A DNA stretch of 64,000 bases. It comes from Plasmodium coatneyi. Taxonomy: Eukaryota; Apicomplexa; Aconoidasida; Haemosporida; Plasmodiidae. The stretch spans positions 1,488,001 through 1,552,000 of the forward strand of contig NC_033564.1 in assembly GCF_001680005.1 (NCBI RefSeq), given 5' to 3'. Made by a program: the position numbers and the translations under genes. The notes below the pieces were generated by a model. The model did not search any database, had not been told where the DNA came from, and saw nothing but the letters and a program-made list of their open reading frames with translations. Below are positions 20,456 through 31,174 of the stretch, in pieces; within the stretch, counting starts at the first letter, position 1, and the number at the start of each line of letters is the position of its first letter.

Positions 20456-22111
20456 CTACATACGTTGATAACTAATGTTTCTTTTGTGTTCTGGTCTTCT
20501 ACCATTATTTGCTCTTCCTTCCCTTCTTCCTCTGGATGTTGGCCCATCATATATAGTAGATTCGTTTGTTGACGTCTCTGTTGAATATAGTGTGGAAGTG
20601 TCTGTTCCATCGTTTGTTAATGTTTCGAAGTCCCTTTCAAATGTTGTTGTTCTTTTTTTCCTTCCTTTAAATTGGTTACCAAACCAAGACGGTAGCAGCT
20701 TGTACTGGAAAGAAAGAAATGGGAGAATGTGTATTATATATATACATATATATGTACATATACATATGTACTTTATATATATATATATATATATATATGG
20801 AGTATGTATATAAGTATATATACATATTTCAAGTACATAGTAGTAATAACTATTGTACTCATACCTTATATAAAAAGAACAACGTTGCAGGAAGTCCTAC
20901 TGCTCCTAATGCACCTGACACAGCAGCAGGAGCGATGCTGCTAGCACCAAACTCTTCTTCCCCTTCTTTTCTGTGAATACCACCACCGTCACTCCCTCCT
21001 TTTCCTTCTCCACCAGAGACACCATCTACGACAGTGTCTCCGCAAGCAGAACCATGCCCCGAGGAACTTGGATTGCAAGTTCCAGTGGAACCGGTACCAG
21101 AAGAACCTGGGTTCCAAGTTCCCGTAGAACCGGAACCGGAAGAACCTGGGTTCCAAGTTCCCGTAGAACCGGAACCGGAAGAACCTGGGTTCCAAGTTCC
21201 CGTAGAACCGGAACCGGAAGAACCTGGGTTCCAGGTTCCAGTGGAACCTGGTCCAGAGGATCCGGGTTTCCAGGTTCCTGTGGAACCTGCTCCGGAAGAA
21301 CCGGGAGACTGATCTTCCACTCTTGTGCATTCCAATTCTTTCAGTTTCCCATTACAACAATCTCCTTTTTTATTATTAAACCAGGTGCAATATTGATCAT
21401 TACCACTACTCTTATCTTGACAATACGTATTTATAGGATCACATGCCCCCTTCAGTTTTTTTAAATGTTCGTGATATGCTTCATCACAGGTGCTTCCCTC
21501 TGTACGTGTATATGCCAGAAGCATACCGCAGTCCTGGGTACAATCATACATTCTTTTCCTCTGGTCGAAAATGCTTTGGTCAATACTTGGGTATAAGTTT
21601 ATGCATATATTCCTCGAGGCTACATGCCTCAAGTCCTGGTAAATTGATTTCATAATGGTCTGAAATGAAGTTTGGGCATTTGGACTACTTGAAACTATAC
21701 CTCCCAACCAATAATAGAAATCATAGCACCAATCATCAGTAGATATGGTGACCTCCCTTATGTCATGTACATAACACCAGACTTGTACAATCTTGTTGGC
21801 ATAATCATTCATTCCCTGGTGGACTCCTATATTATTTTTAGCTGTTCCTACTTGTTGGTGCTTAGTACACCAAGTTTTGACACTGCCCCCCGGTAACTGT
21901 CCGTAGAAATCGTTCTTTGAATCGAGTAATTCCAAATGTTTCTTCTATAAAGGTAATTAGAAGAATATATATGTGTTATTACACATTCTTTTATTATTAC
22001 TTATTACATTATTTATGAGGCATTATATATGTGTGTGTACACTATTAGGTTCTTTCTCCCCCCTTTTGAATAAAAGAAGTTAACCGTCAGATCTGGCTTC
22101 TGGACGACCAT
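20456..22111 (-). CDS. KIR antigen K5 with fibrinogen-alpha-like repeats and CD99-like segment
   Basis: Likely exons are 22111-22085 (MVVQKPDLT), 21944-20865 and 20704-20456, all phase 0, about 451 residues. Exon 2 carries a Cys-rich domain (DFYYWLGGIV, RMYDCTQDCG). After it come six tandem 13-residue units of the form GSSGxGSTGTW(N/K)P (21069-21302), matching in length and wording the repeats of the fibrinogen alpha chain. A short linker is followed by DGVSGGEGKGGSDGGG-I-HRKEGEE (20952-21026), nearly identical to the juxtamembrane part of host CD99. The transmembrane helix ends LFFLYK 29 codons later. The last exon begins YKLLPSWF, is basic, then Thr/Ser-rich, and ends NISYQRM. CD99 copies in KIR proteins are established for P. 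knowlesi. The fibrinogen likeness is my reading from memory. Confidence 0.9.
20770..20800. repeat. (TA)n run in the last intron of K5
   Basis: A short TA tract within the intron 20705-20864, between the transmembrane and cytoplasmic exons. It is the same position as the longer TA tracts of K1 and K10. Confidence 0.85.
20952..21026 (-). other. CD99-like segment in K5
   Basis: Twenty-five codons reading DGVSGGEGKGGSDGGG, I, HRKEGEEE. Human and macaque CD99 have the same string just outside their membrane helix, with one substitution in the centre as I remember it. It is placed at the same distance from the membrane as in CD99. Confidence 0.9.
21069..21302 (-). repeat. 39-bp tandem repeats encoding fibrinogen-alpha-like units
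   Basis: Six 39-bp (13-codon) units, consensus GSSGSGSTGTWNP, the first ending WKP and the last ending CNP. The central three are nearly identical at DNA level, showing recent unit expansion. The fibrinogen alpha-C connector has the same 13-residue period and wording (TWKPGSSGPGSTG). It is GC-richer than the rest of the gene. Confidence 0.88.
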
Positions 22112-23384
22112 TTTTTCCTATTTTTCGATCATATTTTTCTTTGCTAAGTGAATGTATGTTAAAGGGCATGTTTTTTCACCTCTTGCTTATTTGTATAGTA
22201 GTAGTAGGAAGGAAGGGAATGTATATATATATACTGAACTACTTTGTGCGCACATTTCAGGGTTGATTACAACGTACGAATAATTATCATACACTTATTT
22301 TCCTGTAATAATTACACATTACTCAATTTCGGAGCAACGGTAACACACTAGATGTATGGAGTCGCCGTATATATATATAACTGAAGTGAAAATAAGAACA
22401 AAGGTTGCTACAATAATAGCAGCGTAAAAAGAAGGGGAATAACAGAAAAAAGCAGGAAAATTACGTTTCTCTTTGCATTCTTCCTATGCATTTATTATAC
22501 TTTCGGGGAATTTTTTATGTAATCCTTCAGAAAACCATATACTACCATTTATCCTTCTTAACTATTGTGCTAATAGAACTGTAAATTCTTCCTTGAGCCA
22601 GAATTTTTGCACGTATTATTAATTTATTTTTTACAGTTCTTCAAAATTATTATTCAAATTTTCCTAACACATACATACAGTGTAGTTCGCGCAAAGAATA
22701 TTATTTCATTTTGGATGTGTATATTCATTAATATATAGTGGAAAACTAACATCTATAGAGCACATGAAAAAAATATAACCCATGGATTTTCACTAAACAT
22801 GTATGCAGGAGAAATTTTATGCACCTCTATAATAATGTTCATCGTAACAGAATCCTTTTTTTATTTATATAATATCAGTAAGGATACACTTCTTTCACTT
22901 TTCAATAAATTCATTTTAAATAACTCACTCACATTGGAAATGAGCGCTATCTTCTTCGCTCACGCTCCTTCTATATTCTTCTAATTCATATTATATTTTA
23001 CACATTAAAGTTTACATCCGCAATCTTCCGTTTCCCTCCTCATTATAGGATTAAGAATTTCAGAAGGATTAATACGGTTAGAGTAATTAACAGAATTAGC
23101 AAATTAAAGGTGTCGCATGGAATAATGACCATTCTGCTGTTTCATTACGAGAAAGATCTAGAGTTTAAAGGTCTTTCCACGAATATTTTGAAAAATGATT
23201 AGATGCCTCAAAAATACATAAGTTCCTCATACCTGTGGTAGCTACTATTTCTTTCTGTACAAGAAAGATTATACAAGTATGTTATAATCATGATATATAC
23301 AGTTATATCTTCTGACATATATCGTGACAAAAAGTAAATAAAAGAATTCAGTTCATAACATTATAAACCTAAACCTCCCGTTAT
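22112..23384. other. Upstream region of K5
   Basis: AT-rich, no convincing gene. By position it holds the K5 promoter and 5'UTR. The one plus-strand frame at 22799-22984 has no domain or splice context. Confidence 0.5.
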
Positions 23385-23940
23385 TAAATGCTTAGGGTTT
23401 AGAGTCTAGGGCTCAGGGATTCAGACTATAGGAATCGGATTTCGGGTGTAGGGTTTAGGGTTCAGGCCTTAGGGGTTCAAGATTTAGGGTTCAGGGTATA
23501 GTGGTTAAGGGTTCAGAGTTTAGAAGTTCGGGGTTTAGAGTTCAGAGTTTAGGCTTTAGTGTTTAGGCTTAAGGTTTAGGATTCAGGGTTCAGGGTTCAG
23601 GGTTTATGGTTTATAATTCAGGGTTTAAATTTCAGGGTTTAGGGATCAGAATGCAGGTCTTAGGGTTCAGGTTTTAGGGTTGAAGTTTTAGGGTTCAAGG
23701 TTCAGGTTTTACGTTTTAGGGTTCAGCTTTTAGGGTTTAGGGTTCAGGGTTTAGTTTTCAGGGTTCAGGATCTAGCGTTTAAGGTTCAGGATTTAGTGTT
23801 TAAGGTTCAGGATTTAGTGTTTAAAGTTCAGGATTTAGTGTTTAAGGTTCAGGATTTAGTGTTTAAGATTAACGATTTAGTGTTTAAGGTTCATGATTTA
23901 GTGTTTAGGATTTGCAAGTTCGGGTTTTAAGGTTTAGGCT
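23385..23940 (+). repeat. Telomere-like repeat block, K5/K6 gap, G-rich only
   Basis: About 0.55 kb of GGGTTTA/GGGTTCA units. At 23765-23900 a higher-order unit of 21 bases (TTTAAGGTTCAGGATTTAGTG) is repeated about six times, i.e. a trimer of the heptamer that has itself been amplified. Unlike the other blocks there is no inverted C-rich half; purine-rich minisatellites follow instead. Confidence 0.9.
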
Positions 23941-23989
23941 GCTTAAATGTTTTTGTGAAAGCATTAGAACAATGGTTGTAGGAGTCATG

Positions 23990-25040
23990 GTAGGTGGAAG
24001 TACGGTTGTTGAGGGTGGTAGTATGAAGGCGTGGTAGGAACGATTGTTAAATGGGTGGTAGAATGGAAGGATAATTGTTAGGGGTGCTTAGGGTGGAAGG
24101 AAGGTTGTTAAGAGTGGAAGGTGGAGGGAATGAAGATCTAAGGAAGGGTTCTAAGGAAGGAAGGATGTTCTAAGAGACGAAAGGACGGTTGGTCTAGGAA
24201 ATGAGGGGTCTAAGTTGGAGGAAGGAAAGGAAAGGTCTAAGGTGGAGGAAGGAATGGAAAGGTCTAAGGTGGAGGAAGGAAAGGAAAGGTCTATGGTGGA
24301 GGAAGGAAAGGAAAGGTCTAAGGTGGAGGAAGGAAAGGAAGGGTCTAAGGAGGAGGAAGGAAAGGAAAGATCTAAGGTGGAGGAAGGAAAGGAAGGGTCT
24401 AAGGAGGAGGAAGGAAAGGAAAGATCTAAGGTGGAGGAAGGAAAGGAAGGGTCTAAGGAAGGAAAGAAGAAGAGAGGATGGTCTAAAGAAGGAAGGAAAG
24501 GAAGGATCTAAGGAAGGAAAGGGGGATGATCTAAGGAGGTAATGTTCAGGTTTTATGTGTTAGAAGTAAAGGTTCTAAGGAATAAGAGTGAAGGAATAAG
24601 TGTGAAGGAAAGAAAGTGAAGGAATAAGTGTGAAGGAAAGAAAGTGAAGGAAAAGGAGTGAAGGAAAGAAAGTGAAGGAAAAGGAGTGAAGGAAAGAAGG
24701 AATAAGAAGGAAAGAAGGAATAAAAGGAATAGAAAGGAAAGATGGAATAAAAGGAATAGAAAGGAAGGAAGGAATAAGGAAGGAAGGAATAAGGAAGGAG
24801 GAATAAGATAGAATAAAAAAAGAAGGAAAGAAGGAATAGTAAGGAAAGAAAGGGTCTAAGGAGGGAAGTTATGGCTTCCGGTTTTAGGATAAAGGAAGGG
24901 AAGTTTAAGGAAGTAAGGTGTGAAGGAAGTAAGGTGTGAAGGAAGTAAGGTGTGAAGGAAGTAAGGTGTAAAGGAAGTAAGGAGGGATAGAAGAGGGAGG
25001 AAGTAAAGGAAGGAAGTAAAAAGAAGTCAAGGAAGAGGAA
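23990..25040 (+). repeat. Purine-rich minisatellites upstream of K6
   Basis: At about 24195-24470 a 27-bp unit (GGTCTAAGGTGGAGGAAGGA + AAGGAAA) is repeated about ten times. At 24560-24850 GGAATAAGTGTGAAGGAAAG and GGAATAAAAGGAATAG units follow, and at 24900-24985 a 16-bp unit GGAAGTAAGGTGTGAA. Open frames of Arg/Lys/Glu repeats here (24201-24542) come from the repeat and are not genes. The units are the complement of those in the KIR introns. Confidence 0.88.
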
Positions 25041-25779
25041 GAAAAGAGAATGTTATTTTAGTATGTAGGGTGTAAAACCAATGAAGGGAGGATGATAACT
25101 CACTCTTGGGAGAAGGTGTACATCTAAAGTATATGAAATATTTATTCTATATTTAGCGGAAGTTAAATAAAAATAGAGGTGTGAATATTAATAATATCTA
25201 ATTGAAATTTTTTTCCTTTAAGCCAATCATTGTGTCAATAAGAGAAAATAATGACTGCAGAGGGAAGGAAGGAAAGATGCACATATACCTTGTGTAGTAA
25301 TAAAATGTTGTACGAATAATTATACACAATTGAATAGTGTAGTCTGTGTGTGGAATAAAGTGCATGCATAACAAATTTTGATTAATTTGACATTTTTTCT
25401 TTTTTCTTTCCTTTACTTTGGTAATTTTATAATATTTGTACATACATTTTATACTTAACTATATATGCATATTCTTATGCCAATACATACGTATAGTGTA
25501 TTATCATATTTAGAAAAGTTAAGGATTACGCATCTTTATTAAGAAAGAAGAAGGAGGAGTAGTGAAAAAATTTGATATTTATATACAACTTCTAAATGGT
25601 AGGACCTTCCCCCCATCCTTCCCCTTCAGAATATATAAAGTGAAAAATCTCACACAAATCTTACATATAAAACCCTTATGAATAAATAGATGCAAGAAAG
25701 GAAGTAGAAGGAAGCAACTTCCATGAGAAATTTTGGTTATGTGTAGAGTGAATTTGTAGACGAATGTATACATACAACA
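25041..25779. other. Upstream region of K6
   Basis: AT-rich DNA with no supported gene between the purine repeats and the proposed first exon of K6. By position it is the K6 promoter region. Confidence 0.5.
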
Positions 25780-28459
25780 ATGAGTGGAAGTGTAAGGAAC
25801 AACACTGAAGGCTCTGTTCTTCTCCCTGCTTAGACACCCTTCCTTCCCTTAGGAAGTATCTTCCTTCATTTTCTTCTTAGTCCTTCCTTGAACCCTTCCT
25901 TTCCTTCTTTAAACCTCCTTCCTTCCACCATCCTAACAAGCCATCTACCACCACCCTAACAACCGCCTTCCTTCCAGCTACCACGACTTAACAAACTTCT
26001 CTTCCACCAACCACCACCCCTAACAACCTTCCTTTCCTTCCATACACCCTCCTTCCTCCTCCTTAGACCTTCCTTCCTTAGACCCTTCCTTCCTGTCCTG
26101 CTCTTTAGATTTCCTTCTCCTTCGCTTCCTTAGATTTCCTTTCCTTTCTTTCCTCCCTTAGACCCCTTCCTTACTCCTTAGAACTCCTTTCCTTCTTTCC
26201 TGTGCCAATATGAACAAATATATATGAATGTGTACATATAATATTTTATGTGCATAGAACAGTAAAGTAAAGAATGAGGAGTATATACATATATATATGT
26301 TTTGCTTCAATTCTATATATATTTTGTTTAGGGGAAGCAGGCCAATCCAGTTAAATTACCCTCAGAGGAAATATACAGTAGAATCGGGCAAAAGAAGAAG
26401 TGGTGCCAGTAATCGAACAAAGAAGGATACGGACAAAAACTGTTTGATCAAATAAAGCGAGCATTAGGGACAAAAAATATTCTTGATAGCACATTGAGAG
26501 GGGAAATTGCAAGAGGGTGGTGCAGTGCAAACAAAATGTGGCTGCAAAAGGAAAAGCAATCACTCGACTATAATCCTTGGGACTTCTTTTATTATTGGTT
26601 AGATACTAAAGTAAATGGCAATTTAAAGGGTAGACAACCATTTGAAAAAGTCATGGGGATAATTTACAATGGGTTCCCCAAGCACACAGGAGTTAGAAGT
26701 ATATGTACTAATTTATACCCTAATATAAGTTGCGACATATTCGAACATGCTAAAATACTATTTGATTATTATTATAACTATGAAAAATTGAAGGGACCAT
26801 CTGAGAATAGTACATATTCCATTTGTCAGAAGTGTAAAACGCACCTAAGTGAAGCTCAAACTGCATTTGACAGTTTGAATAGTATTTGTACTAGTGATAC
26901 TGCTAGCTCATATTGTAGGAAATTTAATACGGATTATAGGGGAAAAAGCAATAATGGGAAATTACCGGAATTAGAATGTCCCCCAGCGCCCGAAGTGGAA
27001 GATCCCTCCTCTGGATTAGGAATCTCCCGCCCGGAGGACCCAACAGATGAGGTAAATTTTACTATAAGTAGACAGGGCATGAAGAACATCCCTATTCAAT
27101 GTGCATATATGTAAATGTTGTACATGTGCACAATTATGTATATCTATTGCAGTAGGGAAGTTGTAAAAGTACATGGGGGGAAATATATATATTTCTTCTT
27201 AATTATATTTTCAGGAGGAATGTTTAGATAAATTACCCTCAAATAAAGAGTACTATGAAGAATTTAATAAAGGGATATCCAATTGTAGTGACAAAGGCTG
27301 GTCATGGCCCAATGAATTGAAAGTTAAATTAGAACAAGATGTTCAGGATATTAAGGAGTATGCCGAGGATATTGTGGGGGCAGTCTGTTACATATTAAAG
27401 AAAAGCGAAAATCCAGAGCCAAAGAGTGAGGACTGCCATTTCCTGTACTATTGGATAGGTGATAAAATATTGGAAACCTTAGAAGATACTAAATTTCCGC
27501 ATGTTATGAAAAAGATTTACGAAAATGTAGTAGCATGTGCAACGGATTTCCCCTGTACGAATGTATACGATAATATTGAAAGTGAAAATTTTAGCCGAAT
27601 GAAGGAAATATATGAGTACAAAAAGGACTATAATACTATAAAGCAGCAATTACAGGATAGTGATTCCCGTTGTAATGGCGAATATGACGATCACCTGGGG
27701 GATATTTGTAGAGCATACACAAGAATAGAATCAGAATGTACCGATGATCAGGACAATAGTAAACCCTATTGTAACGACTTCAAAAGCTGGTTCAGTAACC
27801 AACAATATAAGGACCTGTTAGGGGAAGACTGTATTGTAAGTGTTTCTTCTGAAGATGAAGCTGCGTCCGCAACAAAAGGAGGCATAACCTCCTCATATGG
27901 AAGCACCATCCCAACCATATCGGGTGTAATTACCAGCACCATACGATTACCATTCATCACTTTCCTTTTATATAAAGTACATAATTATTACCACTATGTA
28001 TTTGAAATATGCATGTAATTAGTATATACATATACTTCATATATATATTCTAACTATATACGCATGTACATACATATATATGCAGATAACATAATATATA
28101 CGTACTTACATATATATATGTGTAGTAATATGTAATACATATGTATGTAATACACATTTCCACGCCTCGTCCCTTTCTTCATTCAGTATGATCTTCTACC
28201 TTCTGGAATAAAAAACACCTTCTTCGGTGGGAACAACAACAGTAGAAGGAATAGAAGATCTGCCAAACACAATTTCCGTACAATCACGGACGATTCAGCA
28301 TTAGGGTCAACAATAGACGACTCTACCACAGACACTTCCACAACAATAGATGATGGAACAGATTCTAACAAAGAATACTCTGTTTCATACACTGCACATT
28401 CCAGAGCAGGGAGAAGTAATAACAGACAACATAAGAATATAGGTTATCAGAATAGATAA
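25780..28459 (+). pseudogene. KIR antigen K6, two-domain, interrupted by an in-frame stop
   Basis: Proposed exons are 25780-25791 (MSGS, donor GTAAGG, weak), 26332-27051, 27215-27976 and 28187-28459. Exon 2 has clear family sequence (KLPSEEIYSRI, FFYYWLDTKV, KILFDYYYNYEKL), but codon 27 of the exon, at 26410-26412, is TAA in frame between GQKKKWCQ and SNKEGYGQ. Both sides align with K8, so the frame is right and the stop is a point break. Exon 3 is an intact second domain (DKLPSNKEYYEEF, FLYYWIGDKI) with the membrane helix ending LLYK. Exon 4 (YDLLPSGI) is an intact cytoplasmic tail ending NIGYQNR. All else is open, so inactivation looks recent, or the stop is read through, or it is a sequence error. 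K8 is the closest paralog here. Confidence 0.75.
25795..26200. repeat. Pyrimidine-rich repeats in the proposed first intron of K6
   Basis: CCTTCCTTAGACC, CTTCCTTCCACC and CCCTAACAACC units fill most of the interval between the proposed exon 1 and the first domain exon. Composition and units match those in the K3 and K4 introns. Confidence 0.8.
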
Positions 28460-29699
28460 CATATGGAAGGGGAAGGTGAATCTAATGTTTCCATCCCTTA
28501 AGAAGACATGGAAGAACTTAAATAACCGTACACTGTAAAGAACAGAATGAAATTTCTCCTTATTCCGTTCTTCCTTCCTTTCGTTCCTTTTTTTTTTTTA
28601 GGGAGGGAAAAGAATTTTTTTTTTTTATGTACATTATTAATTTTCGTGCTTTTACTGTTCTTACTTATAAAGGGTTGTTTATTGAAAGTTATGAGCATAT
28701 ATATATATATCTATATATATATATATAGATATATAGGTCGTTCTTCCCTTTTTCTCAATATGCACATTGAACTAAATGTAGTAAAGAATGTATACTCATG
28801 GAATAAATAAATAATATATGTGATATGAAGAACTACATTCATTCATTATATATAAGGGAGAAAAGAAATGTGTACACCTTTATAGGAGTGCTTTTCCCCG
28901 TATGGTACACCCTTCTGTTATCATTATTATTACTGATTAGAAGGCGTAATTTTGTATCCTTTCCGCTTTTTCCTTTCTTTCCTTTCCTTCCAACATAGAT
29001 CACATTTGATATATATATGAATGTTCCTGCATTTGTTATTTTTTTTATTTTTCTCCCATAAATACACTATCAATAACTTATACATAGCATGTGCACTATA
29101 TTATGTACTATTTTGAGCAACCCCGACCTTCTTCTCCTCCTACTCTTTAAGTGTGCACATTATACTTTTTACATATATTCATGTACCTTCATACTCCTTC
29201 CTTTTCGTTCCTTTTCTTTGTTTTCTTTAAAATACATGAACATTTTTTTTTTAAGGAAGAGTTTGTACTCCTTTTTTCTTTTTTCTCTCGACAACGCCCT
29301 TCGTTTGGGAGAGAGAATATTTATTCTTTTCCCTTCCATGCACATATATATACATACACAATATATATATGTACATATTATATATAAATGAACAACTTTA
29401 TAACGTACTTATCATAAAAATAGAATAAAAGAAGAAAAAAAAAGGATGGAACAAAACAAAAAAAAGAGAAAAAAAGAAGCAAAAAATTACCATTCTTACA
29501 TAAATAGTAGGTTATATGTATAGGTATATATATATATGTCGAAAGAAGAAAAGGGGGAAAAACAGCATACACAAAACAACACACACAAACACACCACATT
29601 TTTATAACACAAAAATTTCCTTATACAAGGCAAAAGGGGGGAAAGGCAAAAATATATATATATAGGATATATATACACATACACATATGCACATTAACA
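28460..29699. other. Gap between K6 and K7
   Basis: AT-rich, with the K6 3'UTR (ACCGTACACTGTAAAG at about 28528, similar to the KIR 3' element), TA-rich microsatellites at 28698-28735, and the upstream region of K7. Several short hydrophobic frames (28547-28810, 29089-29391, minus strand 29378-29995) are of low complexity and have no domain. Confidence 0.55.
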
Positions 29700-31174
29700 A
29701 TGCCGGACACAGGGAATAAACGAACGGTAATTCCTAGATCCCCCCACCTTTTATACACAACAATGATACATGCATAAAATGCATCAAAATGAATGAATGC
29801 ATATAGTGCATGCATATAATACATAAATAAATGAATGTATACTTCATTCAAAATGCACATATGCACCAGTATATACAACATATACGTATATTCCATGTCA
29901 TATTTCATATATGTGCATAATATAGTGGATGTATATATATAAGTAGCATATATATACATATACGTCCATATACATATGTATATATATATGTACATATATA
30001 TATATTATATAGAATGAATGCACATGTAGAATGAATGTATCCGTGTACTGTGCGTGTACATAACACAGCACCTACCGCATGGAGGGAATGTACATATATA
30101 TATATATATATTTCACTAAAATTACACTTATAGAAGGACCTCCTGGGGAAGTTGCCTTCAAAATTAAATTTGTATAATGAACTCATTAAACAATATAACT
30201 ATACTTATTGTACTAATGATACTGAGCGCGAAGATGCAGAGGCAGCTTTGAAGCAAGATCCTTATGTTGAACCCAACGCTAAGGAGATTACGGGGGCATG
30301 GTGCTATGTGAACCAAATAGTAATCGGGGGAAAGTCTAAGGATGAATACTGCCGTGCTCTGTATTTTTGGTTAGGGAACATAGTGTCTAGTAGGTTAAAT
30401 AACCCCAGTGACTTTTCTAAATATATGGATGATATGTACGATAAATTAAAAGGTATTCAGGTGACCAATGCATGTGAAAATATATACAAGAATCCTAAAG
30501 TTGACAAAAATCTTTTCAATAAAATGAAAACAGTATATGAATACTTTGAGGACTATCAAACCCTGCTGACTCATGTGGAGGGTGATAAGAAATATTGTGA
30601 TGAAAAATATACCCAGCATATAGAACAATTTACTGAAGCATGTAGGACTATGGAACAGCGTTGTCCTAAAGGAAGTAGTACTAACGATGAATATTGTACC
30701 TGGTTTGCAGGGAAGAAAGATGAATACTGTGATCATAACAAACTACAAAAATTAACCTGCACAAAAGTGGAAGAGAAACCTCCTGGTTCTTCTGGTCCAG
30801 GTAGTACTGGACACCAGTCTCCTGGTTCTTCTGGACCCGGCAGTACTGGAACCTGGAAACCCGGATCCTCTGGGCCTGCTTATACAGCACATCAGTCTCC
30901 TGGTTCCTCTGGACCAGGCATCCTTCCTGCTGTCATACCTTCTGCATTAGCTGCAGTAGGACTTCCTGCCTTGGCATACTTTTTTTACAAGTATAAATCA
31001 CACCTCTTCTTCTTTAACAAGAATCACCACTCTGCAAATGGAAGAAGCAGAAGTAAAAGGTCCGCCATTAGGAGAGAATTTAATGATTTTGAGGGGGAAG
31101 ATGACGACGACACATTAACAACAGCATATTCGTCCGAATATTCCATTCCATATACTTCATCATCATCCAGATGA
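29700..31174 (+). CDS. KIR antigen K7 with fibrinogen-like stalk and no tail intron
   Basis: Likely exons are 29700-29726 (MPDTGNKRT, donor GTAATT) and 30134-31174, phase 0, about 355 residues. Exon 2 has one Cys-rich domain (KLPSKLNLYNEL, LYFWLGNIV, KTVYEYFEDYQTL). The stalk (30785-30919) is three 13-residue units GSSGPGSTG(HQS/TWK)P and a partial unit, matching fibrinogen alpha. The membrane helix (ALAAVGLPALAYFFYK) runs straight into the tail YKSHLFFFNKNHH with RSRSKRSAIRREF and an acidic run. In every other KIR gene here an intron falls exactly after that K, so it has been lost without trace in K7. The tail resembles that of K8 (KRSAIRREFN). Exon 1 is the weakest part of the model. Confidence 0.87.
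30785..30919 (+). repeat. Fibrinogen-alpha-like 13-residue units in K7
   Basis: Units GSSGPGSTGHQSP, GSSGPGSTGTWKP, GSSGPAYTAHQSP and GSSGPG in tandem. The stretch ACCTGGAAACCCGGATCCTC is identical to K5, and other parts match K8, so the cassette is shared between loci at DNA level. Confidence 0.85.

Noticed and set aside
20410..20610. Open frame overlapping the K5 tail
   Set aside because: Wrong frame: the spliced tail (20704-20456) runs in another frame and matches the other KIR tails.
20973..21464. Plus-strand frames over the K5 repeats
   Set aside because: Antisense shadows of the 39-bp repeat; the minus-strand frame has KIR motifs and splice sites.
24201..24542. Arg/Lys/Glu repeat protein
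   Set aside because: Two overlapping frames are equally open because the unit is 27 bp; no start context or conserved flank.
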